Of a stretch of 64,000 bases of DNA, positions 43,265-52,445 are shown one piece after another (position 1 is the stretch's first letter; each line of letters opens with the position of its first letter). The translations under genes were made by a program, and so were the position numbers. Source of the stretch: Paenibacillus flagellatus (GTDB lineage: Bacteria > Bacillota > Bacilli > Paenibacillales > NBRC-103111); the NCBI RefSeq assembly GCF_003217775.1, contig NZ_QJVJ01000002.1, positions 620,001 through 684,000 on the forward strand, given 5' to 3'. The notes beneath the pieces are model-generated. The model did no database searches, had not been told where the DNA came from, and saw only the letters and a list, made by a program, of their open reading frames with translations.

Positions 43265-44779
43265 ATGAAAGCATGGACGAGAGGCGTAACGGCGCTGCTC
43301 ATCGCCGCAAGTGCGAGCGTGGCGGGCTGCGGCACGGAGAAGGAGACGGCGAAGGAGCCGAACGCGCCGGCATCAGAGAAGGGGCAGCAGCCCCCTGCGA
43401 GCAAGGAGCCGGTCAAATTCAGCGTGTTCGTCCCGGGCAGCGGGGGCAACCCTCCGCCGGACAAAGATCCGATTTTGCAGCAGCTGAACAAAGAGCTCAA
43501 CATGCAGATGGAATTCAACATCGGCGTCGCGGAATACAACCAGGTGCTGACGACGAAAATCGCCGGCGGAACGCCTCCGGACGTATTCGGCGTGAACAAG
43601 TCGACGGTCCGGCAGTTCGCCAAGCAGGGCATTTTGCTCCAGCTGGACAACTATTTGGATAAAATGCCGAATGTCAAGAAGTCGTATACGGCCACCGACC
43701 TGAACAAAGGCAAAGTGGACGGCAGGATGTACGCGCTTGCGAAGCGGCCGGACATTCCGATGACGACGTACTGGATTCGCGCCGACTGGCTGAAGAAGCT
43801 CGACCTGCAGCCGCCGAAGACGATCGAGGAGTTCAAAAACGTGCTCGTCGCCTTCACCGAGCGCGATCCCGACGGCAACGGCAAAAAGGATACGTACGGC
43901 TTGACCGGCGCCGACCTGCCCGCCTTCAGTCCGCTGTTTACCGCATTCGGCGTCGCCGATCCCGGCCACTACATGATCCGGGACAACAAGGTCGTCTACT
44001 CGACGACCGATCCGGCGATGAAGCAGGCGCTCGCCTACATCGCGGATTTGATCGCCTCGGGCGTCGTCGATCCGGAAATCATTACGAACAAAAACCCGAT
44101 CGAGAAGGCGTTCAAGGGGCAGGCCGGCGTCATCTACATCGGCTGGCCGTCGATCGCCACCGACGCCACGATCGACACGTACAAAAAAATTAACCCGAAC
44201 GCGGAATGGATCCAGCTCGACGCGATGACCGGCCCCGGCGGCACCTTCCAGGGCATCTGGGACGTTGGCCGCAATCCGTCCATGATCGGGCTGTCCAAGG
44301 CGCTCGAGAAGCAGCCGGAGAAGCTTGAAAAAGTGCTCGAGTATTTGAACCACATCACCGATCCGGGCAAAGGCCAGCTGATCGTCAACTACGGCGTCGA
44401 AGGAACGCATTACAAGGTCGAGAACGGCAAGGTGACCGCGCTGCCGGCCATTGCCGAAACCGCCTACGCATGGCAGGTGCAGCTGACCGGCCGCAACGAG
44501 ATGGACTATTTGAAGACGAAGTTTCCGAAGCAGGAGGCCGTCATCGAATTCGCCAAAAACCAGCCGCGCATTCAAGTGTACAGCGAATTCGTGCCTCCGC
44601 CGGAAGCGGCGGTCGCGGACGAACGGTACGAGTATGAGGAGCTGGTCAAGTTCGTGTACGGCAAGCGGCCGCTGGCCGAATTCGACGCCTACGTGAAGAC
44701 GCTGAACGACAAGTTCGCTCTGCCGGCGCGGCTTCAGACGGCGGAGCGGACGCTTGCGGAGCTGGGGTATTTGAAATGA
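43265..44779 (+). CDS. Extracellular solute-binding lipoprotein
   Basis: 504 residues. Signal peptide with lipobox VAGC (Cys22), then a Lys/Glu/Pro-rich linker and a type 1 binding-protein fold of the LplA family. The family pattern ERDPDGNGKKDTYGL is visible near 198-212. GAGAGGTGG precedes ATG at 43265. It feeds the two preceding permeases. The ATGA overlap with the FAD oxidoreductase gene shows that the two are co-translated. Confidence 0.92.
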   Translation: MKAWTRGVTALLIAASASVAGCGTEKETAKEPNAPASEKGQQPPASKEPVKFSVFVPGSGGNPPPDKDPILQQLNKELNMQMEFNIGVAEYNQVLTTKIAGGTPPDVFGVNKSTVRQFAKQGILLQLDNYLDKMPNVKKSYTATDLNKGKVDGRMYALAKRPDIPMTTYWIRADWLKKLDLQPPKTIEEFKNVLVAFTERDPDGNGKKDTYGLTGADLPAFSPLFTAFGVADPGHYMIRDNKVVYSTTDPAMKQALAYIADLIASGVVDPEIITNKNPIEKAFKGQAGVIYIGWPSIATDATIDTYKKINPNAEWIQLDAMTGPGGTFQGIWDVGRNPSMIGLSKALEKQPEKLEKVLEYLNHITDPGKGQLIVNYGVEGTHYKVENGKVTALPAIAETAYAWQVQLTGRNEMDYLKTKFPKQEAVIEFAKNQPRIQVYSEFVPPPEAAVADERYEYEELVKFVYGKRPLAEFDAYVKTLNDKFALPARLQTAERTLAELGYLK

Positions 44780-47112
44780 ACGGGCGCGAACGGGACGACG
44801 TCGGCGGCTTGGCGCCGCGCGGCATTCACGAACGGTACGACATCGTCGTCTGCGGCGGCGGACTGGCCGGCTTTTGCGCCGCCGTCGCCGCGGCCCGCCG
44901 CGGGGCGCGCGTCTGTCTCGTGCACGACCGGCCGGTGTTCGGGGGCAACAGCTCGTCGGAAATTCGCGTCCCGCCGCAAGGGGCGGCGAGCTTCCACGCG
45001 TACGCGCGGGAAACGGGCATTATCTCGGAGCTGCTGATCGAGGAGCGGGCGCGCAACCACGAGGAGCCCGCCTCGGACAACGGCTGGATCAACAGCGTGT
45101 GGGACCTCGTCCTGTACGATATGGCCGTGTCGACGCCGAACTTGACGTTCCACTTGAATACGGCGGTTACGGGCGTACGCCTGAAGGACGCCCGGACCGT
45201 CGAAGCCGTCGTCGGCCGCGTCGGGCAGGCGGAGACGGAGCTGACGCTTTCGGCCGATACGTTCGTCGACTGCACGGGAGACGGCGTCGTCGCCGCGCTC
45301 GCCGGCTGCGAATGGCGGATGGGGACGGAAGGGCGGGACGAATTCGGCGAACCGCATGCGCCGGAGAAGGCAAGCGATGCGGTCATGGGCAATTCGATCC
45401 ATTTCAAGGCGAGGGACACGGGCCGTCCGGTGCCGTTTACCGCCCCGGATTGGGCGGTCCGCTACGACGATCCGGACTTCTTCTACAAGCAGGGACGGTG
45501 GCCGGGCGAGCTGCGCGGCGGGTATTGGTGGATCGAGCTGTCCGTGCCGTGGCATACGATTTACGACAACGAGAAGCTGCGGCACGAGCTGACCCGGCAC
45601 GTCCTCGGCGTTTGGGACTGGATCAAAAACCGCGATCCCGAGCTGAAGCACGCCGCGTCGACCTATGCGCTCGACTGGATCGGGCAAGTGCCGGGCAAGC
45701 GGGAAAGCCGGCGCATCGTAGGCGACTATTGGATGACCGAGCACGATCCGCTGCAGCGTACCGTATTTCCCGACGAGGTCGCGTACGGCGGCTGGTTCGT
45801 CGATTTGCACGAGCCGGGCGGGCTGCTCGCGCCGTTCAGCGAGAAGGCGGCGGCGGAAAGCCAGCAAGCGGGGGGAGGCGGGGGAGACGGCGGCCATATG
45901 GCGCGAAGCTACGTCGGTCCCTACGGCATTCCGCTGCGGATTCTGATCGCCAAAGGGATGACCAATCTCATGATGGCCGGACGCAACGTCAGCGTGACGC
46001 ATGCGGCGCTCGGCACGGTGCGCGTCATGGGTACGACGGCGCTCATGGGCCAGGCGGCCGGGACGGCCGCCGCCATCGCGCACCGCGCGCGCATGCCGGT
46101 GCGGGACGTGGCCGCTCGCGCGGCGAAGGACGTGCAGCAGGCGCTGCTGCGCGACGGCTGCTTCCTGCCGAACGCCGCGAACGAGGACCCGCGCGACCTC
46201 GCGCGGTCGGCCGCGGTGCGCGCGAGCAGCGAAGCGGTGCTGCACGGCGCCGCCCCGCCGCCGCTCGATGCGTCGGCGGCAGCGCCGGAGGCGGAGCGGC
46301 TGGAGCGGACGCGCGGCCAATGGATCGCCGTCGGCGCGGACCGGATCGAGCGGCTGGCCGTCCGACTCGGCACCGATGCGGACGTCGTGCAGCATGTCGA
46401 AGCGCGCCTATATGCGGTCGATCATATATGGGATTACCGGGTCGAGCCGGGGGAGCCGCTCGCGTCGGCCGTCCTGCAAGTGGAGCCGGGCGGCGACCGG
46501 TGGGCGGAATGGCCGGTCGGGCTCGACGTCTCCGCGCTGCGGGGGCGGTACGTCCGGCTCGACCTGCTCGCGAACCCGCTCGTCCGTTGGCGCGCCGCCG
46601 AACGGGTCGTTCCCGGCCACGTCAGCGCGTACGATCTCGGCAGCGGCCGGATGCGCCGGTTCGGGCAGGGCGCGACGATGAGCTTTCTCGTCGAACCGGC
46701 CCAGGCATGCTTCGGCGCCGACCAAGCGATTAGCGGCGTGACCCGCCCGTATCGGTATACGAACGAATGGCGCTCCGACCCGTCGCGTCCGCTGCCGCAA
46801 TGGCTGGAGCTGGCATGGGCGGAGCCGGTCGAGCTCGGCCGCGTCGAGCTGACGTTTCCCGGTCACCTGCTTCGCGATTACCGGTCGTACCCGGCGCTAT
46901 ACCGCGACCCGCAATGTCCGCGCGACGTGACGGTCGAAGCGTACGCGGACGGCCGCTGGATACCGGTCGGCGGGATTGCGGGCAACTATCAGCGCCGACG
47001 TACGATCGCGCTTGCGGCGCCGATCCCGACGGACCGCATCCGGATCACGGTTCACGCGACGAACGGCGACCCTTCCGCTGCGCTGTACGAGGTCCGCTGT
47101 TACGCGGACTAG
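44776..47112 (+). CDS. FAD-dependent oxidoreductase (FAD_oxidored family) with C-terminal beta domain
   Basis: 778 residues. The Rossmann FAD motif is CGGGLAGFCAAVAAARRG (26-43), followed by FGGNSSSEIR (about 56-65) and the FAD-contact VDCTGDG (about 172-178). GMTNLMMAGRNVSVTHAA near 395-412 is the closing FAD segment of this family. Residues from about 520 to 778 form a beta-rich discoidin-like region. There is no signal peptide. Its place behind a sugar-binding protein suggests oxidation of an imported sugar or derivative. It is large for the family, which is often near 450 residues. Confidence 0.85.
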   Translation: MNGRERDDVGGLAPRGIHERYDIVVCGGGLAGFCAAVAAARRGARVCLVHDRPVFGGNSSSEIRVPPQGAASFHAYARETGIISELLIEERARNHEEPASDNGWINSVWDLVLYDMAVSTPNLTFHLNTAVTGVRLKDARTVEAVVGRVGQAETELTLSADTFVDCTGDGVVAALAGCEWRMGTEGRDEFGEPHAPEKASDAVMGNSIHFKARDTGRPVPFTAPDWAVRYDDPDFFYKQGRWPGELRGGYWWIELSVPWHTIYDNEKLRHELTRHVLGVWDWIKNRDPELKHAASTYALDWIGQVPGKRESRRIVGDYWMTEHDPLQRTVFPDEVAYGGWFVDLHEPGGLLAPFSEKAAAESQQAGGGGGDGGHMARSYVGPYGIPLRILIAKGMTNLMMAGRNVSVTHAALGTVRVMGTTALMGQAAGTAAAIAHRARMPVRDVAARAAKDVQQALLRDGCFLPNAANEDPRDLARSAAVRASSEAVLHGAAPPPLDASAAAPEAERLERTRGQWIAVGADRIERLAVRLGTDADVVQHVEARLYAVDHIWDYRVEPGEPLASAVLQVEPGGDRWAEWPVGLDVSALRGRYVRLDLLANPLVRWRAAERVVPGHVSAYDLGSGRMRRFGQGATMSFLVEPAQACFGADQAISGVTRPYRYTNEWRSDPSRPLPQWLELAWAEPVELGRVELTFPGHLLRDYRSYPALYRDPQCPRDVTVEAYADGRWIPVGGIAGNYQRRRTIALAAPIPTDRIRITVHATNGDPSAALYEVRCYAD

Positions 47113-47186
47113 ACGAAAGGCCGGTTACTTGGGCCAAGCCGCCCCTCATATACTTATAGCATCACAGGGATAAGGGGACGATTCGG

Positions 47187-47468
47187 ATGGCCGCATGTCA
47201 GGCATGGAAGTACCGCAACGTAACGCCGGCCGCGTTTCGCGCGCTGCAGACGCTCGGCAAGCAGAAGGGGATATCGATACCGGGATCGCCGTCGGGAAGC
47301 TTCTCGATCAAGGTCGCCGGCTTGCAGGTAAGCTTCCAATACGAGTGGGACGGGCGAAGCGGAAGCCTCGTCCTGTCCTGCGTCTCCAAGCCGCCGCTGC
47401 TCGGCTGCTCGACGATCAAAAGCTTCGCCGACAAAATCGTCGCCGAAGCGGGCGGCAAGCCGGCTTAA
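47187..47468 (+). CDS. Small protein of unknown function
   Basis: 93 residues, not recognised. ATG at 47187 follows ATAAGGGG. A short alpha/beta protein with three Cys (C4, C65, C74), a FQYEWDGRSGSLVLSCV beta-hairpin-like segment (50-66) and a C-terminal helix. No signal peptide or membrane helix. It has its own good terminator, supporting that it is a real gene. Confidence 0.65.
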   Translation: MAACQAWKYRNVTPAAFRALQTLGKQKGISIPGSPSGSFSIKVAGLQVSFQYEWDGRSGSLVLSCVSKPPLLGCSTIKSFADKIVAEAGGKPA

Positions 47469-47502
47469 TTTCGAGCGGATGCGAGCCGGCGGGGAACGGC
47501 GG

Positions 47503-47528
47503 AAAGACCCGGGGGACCGGGTCTTTTT
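47503..47528 (+). terminator. Intrinsic terminator
   Basis: AAAGACCCGG (47503-47512) pairs perfectly with CCGGGTCTTT (47517-47526), followed by more T. Confidence 0.85.
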
Positions 47529-47658
47529 GGCGGGTATTCGTCATTCGCAAGCCTCTCCGCCGGTACGGCTTATGCGCAAAGCCATACGAGCTCGGCATAA
47601 AACAAGTGTGTCCGGGAAATAATAGCTCGACTCCGAAAAGGAAGGAGCTGAGCAAACG

Positions 47659-47874
47659 ATGGTTCATTCCGACGACGTCTACGGGGTGTCGGGCCCGTCG
47701 ATCGAAGCGGACTCGGATGTGAACGAGGACCGTCATCGCGAGGAGCAGCTGGACGATTCCTTCGAAGCGTGGTACGGGGAAATCGAGCAACAGCTGAAGG
47801 AGCGGGCGGATCTCGCCAACGTTCCGCCGGACAACGTGTTCGATTCGGCCCTGGCGCTGGACGAGGAAAGCTGA
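47659..47874 (+). CDS. Small acidic protein of unknown function
   Basis: 71 residues, strongly acidic (many Asp/Glu in DSDVNEDRHREEQLDD and ALALDEES). GGAAGGAG lies 11 bp upstream of ATG at 47659. No domain recognised. It may be one of the small acidic proteins common in Bacillales; function unknown. Confidence 0.6.
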   Translation: MVHSDDVYGVSGPSIEADSDVNEDRHREEQLDDSFEAWYGEIEQQLKERADLANVPPDNVFDSALALDEES

Positions 47875-47944
47875 GCATGCGCATTGGAAGCAGGTTACTT
47901 CGGTAGCCTGCTTCTTTAACGTGCAAGGAATCGCAACGGCGCGC

Positions 47945-47973
47945 TTGACAATGAGAATCATTATCAGTTAACA
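47945..47973 (+). promoter_or_regulatory. Promoter with Fur box in its spacer, upstream of the iron regulator gene
   Basis: TTGACA (47945-47950) and TTAACA (47968-47973) are 17 bp apart. TGAGAATCATTATCA (47952-47966), a 7-1-7 Fur box with one mismatch, fills the spacer. Iron-loaded Fur would block RNA polymerase, so the regulator is made only in low iron. Confidence 0.85.
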
Positions 47974-48008
47974 TGTGAAACGAATCTGTTATCCGGGAAG
48001 TGAACGAT

Positions 48009-49574
48009 TTGAGCGATATCGACGATTTCCGCGACGTGACCCTGCATTACGCCGGCACGGAGGAGGCGGCCTCTTCGGGCGGTGAAGCGGGTCCGCTGCC
48101 GTTCGATACCGCCGCCTTCGGCTTCGTGCTCAAGCATGCGGCGACGATCCGGGTCGCGATCGGCGAGGGCGAGCCGCAATCGCGGCGCGTCGAAGCCGGG
48201 GAATGGATCTGCATCCCGCCCGGCAGCCGCTGCGTCTTCAAGCGGGAGGACGGCCGGGCGTTCCGCGTCGTGCTGATCCGGTTCCGGGCGCGACTCCGGA
48301 ACGGGGAGGACGCGTCCAGCTGGCCGGTTCCGTCGGACGGTACGGGCGGCGGCTGGCCGCTCGTCACCTTCCGTCTGCCGCAGGCGAGCGGCTGGCTCGC
48401 CGATTTCACGAACGATGCGGACGGCCGGGTGAGCCGCGATCCGGCGGGCTATTACCGGCTCCAATCGCACCTGTACGCCATCGCCTCCGCCTGCGCCGCT
48501 ACGGCGCGGAAGCCCCGCAGCCCCGAGGACGAGCTGGTTCGTTACGTCGACCGGGCGAAACGTCATATGCACGTCCGGTACGCCGAGCCGGCCGACATGG
48601 AGGAGACGGCCAAGCTGTCGGGCGCCAGCGCGAGCCGGTTTTACGAGCTGTTCCGCGAGCAAACCGGGCTGAGCCCGCACAAATACCGGACGACGATCCG
48701 GCTGAACGAGTCGCTTCGGCTGCTGGCGAATTCCCGGATTCCGGTCATGGAGGTGGCCCATGCGGTCGGTTATGCGGACGAGCTGTACTTCAGCAAGCTG
48801 TTCAAGCGGCATATGGGGCTGACGCCGACCGAATACGCCGCTCGCGCCCGCAAAAAAATCGTCATCCCGCCGATATTCGCCGGCGATCTGGCGGTGCTCG
48901 GCGTGACGCCGGAGCTCGTGCTGGACAAAGGGTGGTCCGAGCGTCCGGAACGATACATGGAGCTCATCGAGCGGTCCCGTCCGGAGCTTATCTTGACGTC
49001 GCCGATATCCGACGATTTGTACCGGACGCTTTCCGGCATCGCGCCGGTCGTGCCGCTCGCTTGGAAAAGCTGCCCGTGGAGACAGCGCCTGCTGCAAATC
49101 GGCGGCTTGTTGGATATGCCGTCCGTCGCCGAGCGATGGCTCGCTTTCTTCGAGCGGAAGGCAAGCAACGCCCGCTATCATATCGAACGGCAGCTGGGGA
49201 AGGAGCCGTATTTGATCGTGAACGCCGACGGCGGTTCGTTCCGCGTGTTCGGCATGCGGATGAAAAAAATGAAAGATTTGTTTTACGACGATCTCGGCGT
49301 TACGCCGCCGGACGCCGCCGCCGATTTCGATTTCGTCGACGCGGATTCGCTCGACGGCGTGGCGGCGATCGGCTGCGGCAATGCGCTGTTCCTCGTGCCG
49401 TCCGGGCATCCCGACGAATACGGCGACGAGCTCGAGGAGAGGTGGCGGCAATGCCGGGGGTCCGCCGCGCGGACGCTCGTCGTCCGGTACGAAGGGCCGC
49501 TCCTGTATAATGCGGCGATGCACGCCGGCCTCATCGACGGCACCGTAAGCCGGCTGCTGAGGCTGGCGAAATGA
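48009..49574 (+). CDS. Btr-like AraC regulator fused to a periplasmic-binding-type siderophore domain
   Basis: 521 residues from TTG at 48009, which is 8 bp after GGGAAG; GTG at 48000 would sit directly on that site and is less likely. N-terminal cupin-like part (1-150), AraC helix-turn-helix pair (about 175-280, TKLSGASASRFYELFREQ-like and VMEVAHAVGYADELYFSKLF-like segments), then a Fe/B12 periplasmic-binding-protein fold (about 290-521, LAVLGVTPE, PELILTSP, KEPYLIVNADG). In Bacillus, Btr binds a siderophore and activates its uptake genes. The importer downstream is the clear target. Preceded by a Fur-controlled promoter. Confidence 0.92.
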   Translation: MSDIDDFRDVTLHYAGTEEAASSGGEAGPLPFDTAAFGFVLKHAATIRVAIGEGEPQSRRVEAGEWICIPPGSRCVFKREDGRAFRVVLIRFRARLRNGEDASSWPVPSDGTGGGWPLVTFRLPQASGWLADFTNDADGRVSRDPAGYYRLQSHLYAIASACAATARKPRSPEDELVRYVDRAKRHMHVRYAEPADMEETAKLSGASASRFYELFREQTGLSPHKYRTTIRLNESLRLLANSRIPVMEVAHAVGYADELYFSKLFKRHMGLTPTEYAARARKKIVIPPIFAGDLAVLGVTPELVLDKGWSERPERYMELIERSRPELILTSPISDDLYRTLSGIAPVVPLAWKSCPWRQRLLQIGGLLDMPSVAERWLAFFERKASNARYHIERQLGKEPYLIVNADGGSFRVFGMRMKKMKDLFYDDLGVTPPDAAADFDFVDADSLDGVAAIGCGNALFLVPSGHPDEYGDELEERWRQCRGSAARTLVVRYEGPLLYNAAMHAGLIDGTVSRLLRLAK

Positions 49575-49582
49575 ACGGCGTA

Positions 49583-49614
49583 GAAAAATCCATGGACGCT
49601 GCAGAAAAGTCCAT
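49583..49614 (+). promoter_or_regulatory. Direct repeat, likely AraC/Btr-type activator site
   Basis: GAAAAATCCAT (49583-49593) and GAAAAGTCCAT (49604-49614) differ at one base and are phased by 21 bp, two helical turns. They abut the expected -35 position of the importer promoter. That fits activation by the adjacent AraC protein. Confidence 0.7.
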
Positions 49615-49635
49615 TCCGAACCCGGGCCATTCGTG

Positions 49636-49665
49636 TACAATAGGAAAAGTTGATAATGATTCTCA
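49636..49665 (+). promoter_or_regulatory. -10 box and Fur box of the siderophore importer operon
   Basis: TACAAT (49636-49641) has no good -35, as expected of an activated promoter. TGATAATGATTCTCA (49651-49665), a 7-1-7 Fur box with one mismatch, covers the expected transcription start. Confidence 0.8.
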
Positions 49666-49729
49666 ATGCCGAACATAAAACGGCATCGGTTCGATCGGGG
49701 CGGCTGCGCTCTCTTTTTTTGAACTCCAT

Positions 49730-49744
49730 TGAGAATGATTCTCT
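49730..49744 (+). promoter_or_regulatory. Second Fur box in the importer leader
   Basis: TGAGAATGATTCTCT contains a perfect GAGAAT-G-ATTCTC inverted repeat. It ends just before an ATG at 49745 and 36 bp before the chosen start codon. Confidence 0.7.
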
Positions 49745-49780
49745 ATGAAAAACAAACGTTTGAGGGAGCCGGGGGTCGTC

Positions 49781-50734
49781 ATGAAAATCCGTTATTTGGC
49801 GGCGGCTCTGCTCGTCCTGGCCGTCGCCTCGCTTTTCGTCGGGGTGAAGAACCTGTCGCCCTTCGACCTGTTCCGCTTGACCGACGAGCAAGCCCATATT
49901 TTGCGGGTGAGCCGGCTGCCCCGCATGATCAGCATCGTCATCGCGGGCGTTAGCATGAGCATCGCCGGGCTGATCATGCAGCAGCTGACGCGCAACAAAT
50001 TCGTGTCGCCGACGACGGCGGGCACGATGGATTCCGCGAGACTCGGCATCCTCGTCGCGATGCTCGTCTTCGGGACGGCGACGCCGCTGCAAAAGATGGC
50101 GGTCGCGTTTATATTCGCGCTGGCCGGCACGCTCGCGTTCATGAAGCTGCTGGACAAGGTCAAATTCAAGGACACGATCTTCATCCCGCTGGTCGGCCTC
50201 ATGTTCGGCAACGTGATCGGATCGATTACGACGTTTTTCGCTTACAAGCACGATCTGATCCAGAACATGTCGTCTTGGCTGCAGGGCAACTTCTCGATGG
50301 TGATGAAGGGCCGGTACGAGCTGCTGTACGTCAGCGTCCCGCTCGTCGTCGTGTCGTACCTGTACGCGAACCGGTTTACGATTGCGGGGATGGGGGAGGA
50401 GTTTTCCGTCAACCTCGGCCTCAAGTACAAGCAGGTCGTCCATATCGGCCTCGCGATCGTGGCGATGGTGTCCGCATCCAACATTTTGACCGTCGGCGTC
50501 ATCCCGTTCCTCGGGCTCGTCGTGCCGAACATCGTGACGATGTACAAGGGCGACCACTTGAAGGAAAACCTGCCGCATACCGCCTTGCTCGGAGCGGTGT
50601 TCGTGCTCGCCTGCGACATATTGGGACGCGTCGTCATTTTCCCGTACGAGATCCCGATCGGGTTGACGGTAGGCATAATCGGCAGCGGCATCTTTCTTTA
50701 TTTGCTGGTGAGGAGACGAAGACATGAATCCTAA
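49781..50734 (+). CDS. yclN: Iron-siderophore ABC importer permease (YclN-like)
   Basis: 317 residues with about nine to ten helices of the BtuC/FecCD fold. ATG at 49781 (GAGGGAG and GGGGGT upstream) is preferred over 49745, which directly follows a Fur box and lacks a ribosome binding site. Motifs include SRLPRMISIVIAGVSMSIAG (about 41-60) and the cytosolic coupling loop near VIPFLGLVVPNIV. Forms a heterodimeric channel with the next permease. In B. subtilis YclNOPQ imports petrobactin; the wording of all four proteins is close. Confidence 0.85.
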   Translation: MKIRYLAAALLVLAVASLFVGVKNLSPFDLFRLTDEQAHILRVSRLPRMISIVIAGVSMSIAGLIMQQLTRNKFVSPTTAGTMDSARLGILVAMLVFGTATPLQKMAVAFIFALAGTLAFMKLLDKVKFKDTIFIPLVGLMFGNVIGSITTFFAYKHDLIQNMSSWLQGNFSMVMKGRYELLYVSVPLVVVSYLYANRFTIAGMGEEFSVNLGLKYKQVVHIGLAIVAMVSASNILTVGVIPFLGLVVPNIVTMYKGDHLKENLPHTALLGAVFVLACDILGRVVIFPYEIPIGLTVGIIGSGIFLYLLVRRRRHES

Positions 50735-51674
50735 AGCGAAAATCGGCCTGCTGGCCGCGGTCGCGGTATGCCTCGTCCTCGTCTTCCTGCTGATCCAATC
50801 CGGCGGCGACTGGGGGTATGTGCTTCGCCGCCGCGGACTGAAGCTGCTGGCCATCGTGCTGACAGGCGCCGCGATCGCGTTCTCGACGATGGTGTTCCAG
50901 ACCGTAACGAACAACCGCATTTTGACGCCGAGCATTATCGGGCTCGATTCGCTGTACATGTTCGTTCAGACGTTCGTCGTCTTCGCGTTCGGCTCGGGCA
51001 GCTTGACGATGACGAATCGCAACCTGAATTTCGTCCTGTCCATCGTCGCGATGATCGGCTTCGCCATGCTGCTGTACCGGTTTCTGTTCAAGCGGGAAGG
51101 GCGGAACATATACTTCCTGCTCCTGGTCGGCATCGTCATGGGGTCGCTGTTCGGCAGCATGTCGACATTCATGGAGGTGCTCATCGATCCGAACGAGTTC
51201 ATGATCGTGCAGGATAAAATGTTCGCCAGCTTCAACCGGATGAACACCGACGTCCTAGTGCTGTCCGTCTTGGCGTTCGCCGCCGTCGCCGCATACGCGT
51301 GGCGGTTTCTGAAGCTGCTCGACGTGCTCGCGATGGGGCGGGAGCATGCGCTCAACCTGGGGATCCGCTACGAATATGTCGTGAAGCGGCTGCTCATCCT
51401 CGTGGCGATTCTCGTCTCGATCTCGACGGCGCTCGTCGGACCGATTACGTTTCTCGGGCTGCTGGTCGCGAACCTCGCCCACCAGTTCATGAGGACGTAT
51501 CGCCACGGCTATTTGATCGCCGGCTCGATTTTCATCAGCATCATCGCGCTGGTCGGCGGCCAGCTCGTCGTGGAGCGGGTGTTCACGTTCTCGACCACGA
51601 TCAGCGTCATCGTCAACTTTGTCGGGGGAGTTTACTTCCTGTATCTTCTGTTGAAGGAGAGTAAATCGTGGTAG
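50724..51674 (+). CDS. yclO: Iron-siderophore ABC importer permease (YclO-like)
   Basis: 316 residues, FecCD fold with about nine helices; overlaps the preceding permease by 11 bp with GGTGAGGAG as ribosome binding site. The coupling segment is ALVGPITFLGLLVANLAHQ (about 233-251). Partner of the YclN-like subunit. Stop overlaps the ATPase start by 7 bp. Confidence 0.85.
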   Translation: MNPKAKIGLLAAVAVCLVLVFLLIQSGGDWGYVLRRRGLKLLAIVLTGAAIAFSTMVFQTVTNNRILTPSIIGLDSLYMFVQTFVVFAFGSGSLTMTNRNLNFVLSIVAMIGFAMLLYRFLFKREGRNIYFLLLVGIVMGSLFGSMSTFMEVLIDPNEFMIVQDKMFASFNRMNTDVLVLSVLAFAAVAAYAWRFLKLLDVLAMGREHALNLGIRYEYVVKRLLILVAILVSISTALVGPITFLGLLVANLAHQFMRTYRHGYLIAGSIFISIIALVGGQLVVERVFTFSTTISVIVNFVGGVYFLYLLLKESKSW

Positions 51675-52426
51675 AGGTACGCAACGTTTCCAAAGCATAC
51701 GGCGGCAAGGCGGTCGTCGACAACGTATCGGTGAATATCGCCGAAGGCTGCATCACGTCCTTCATCGGACCGAACGGCGCCGGCAAAAGCACGCTGCTCT
51801 CCATGATGAGCAGACTCGTCCCGAAGGACAGCGGGGACATCCTCATCGGCGGCCAAGACATCGGCCGGTGGAAAAGCAACGAGCTGGCGAAGGAAATCTC
51901 GATCCTGAAGCAGTCGAACGATATCAACATCCGGCTGACGGTGCAGGACTTGGTCGGCTTCGGACGGTTTCCGTACTCGCAGGGCAGGCTCACGGCCGAA
52001 GACCGCCGGTACATAGACGAGGCGATCGACTATATGGATCTCGGCGCCATGCGCGGCAGCTACTTGGACCAGCTGAGCGGCGGCCAGCGCCAACGGGCGT
52101 TCATCGCCATGGTCATCGCGCAAAACACGAAGACGATTTTGCTCGACGAGCCGCTCAACAATTTGGATATGAAGCACTCCGTTCAAATCATGCAGGTGCT
52201 GCGAAAAATGGTCGACGAGCTCGGCAAGACGATCGTGCTCGTGCTGCACGACATCAACTTCGCTTCTTGCTACTCCGACCGCATCGTCGCCTTGAAGAAC
52301 GGGAAGGTGGTCAAGGACGGCCCGACCGGGGACATCATTTCGACGCCCGTCCTTCGCGACATTTACGATATGGACATTCCGATCGAGACGATCGGCGGCA
52401 ACAGCATTTGCCTTTATTTCAAATAA
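51668..52426 (+). CDS. yclP: Iron-siderophore ABC importer ATPase (YclP-like)
   Basis: 252 residues, GTG start at 51668 behind AAGGAGAG. Walker A GPNGAGKST (about 36-44), signature YLDQLSGGQRQRAF and Walker B TILLDEPLNNLD are intact. Energises siderophore uptake at the inner side of the membrane. Coupled to the permease gene by overlap. Confidence 0.92.
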   Translation: MVEVRNVSKAYGGKAVVDNVSVNIAEGCITSFIGPNGAGKSTLLSMMSRLVPKDSGDILIGGQDIGRWKSNELAKEISILKQSNDINIRLTVQDLVGFGRFPYSQGRLTAEDRRYIDEAIDYMDLGAMRGSYLDQLSGGQRQRAFIAMVIAQNTKTILLDEPLNNLDMKHSVQIMQVLRKMVDELGKTIVLVLHDINFASCYSDRIVALKNGKVVKDGPTGDIISTPVLRDIYDMDIPIETIGGNSICLYFK

Positions 52427-52445
52427 TTCGATGAGGTGATTCGCG

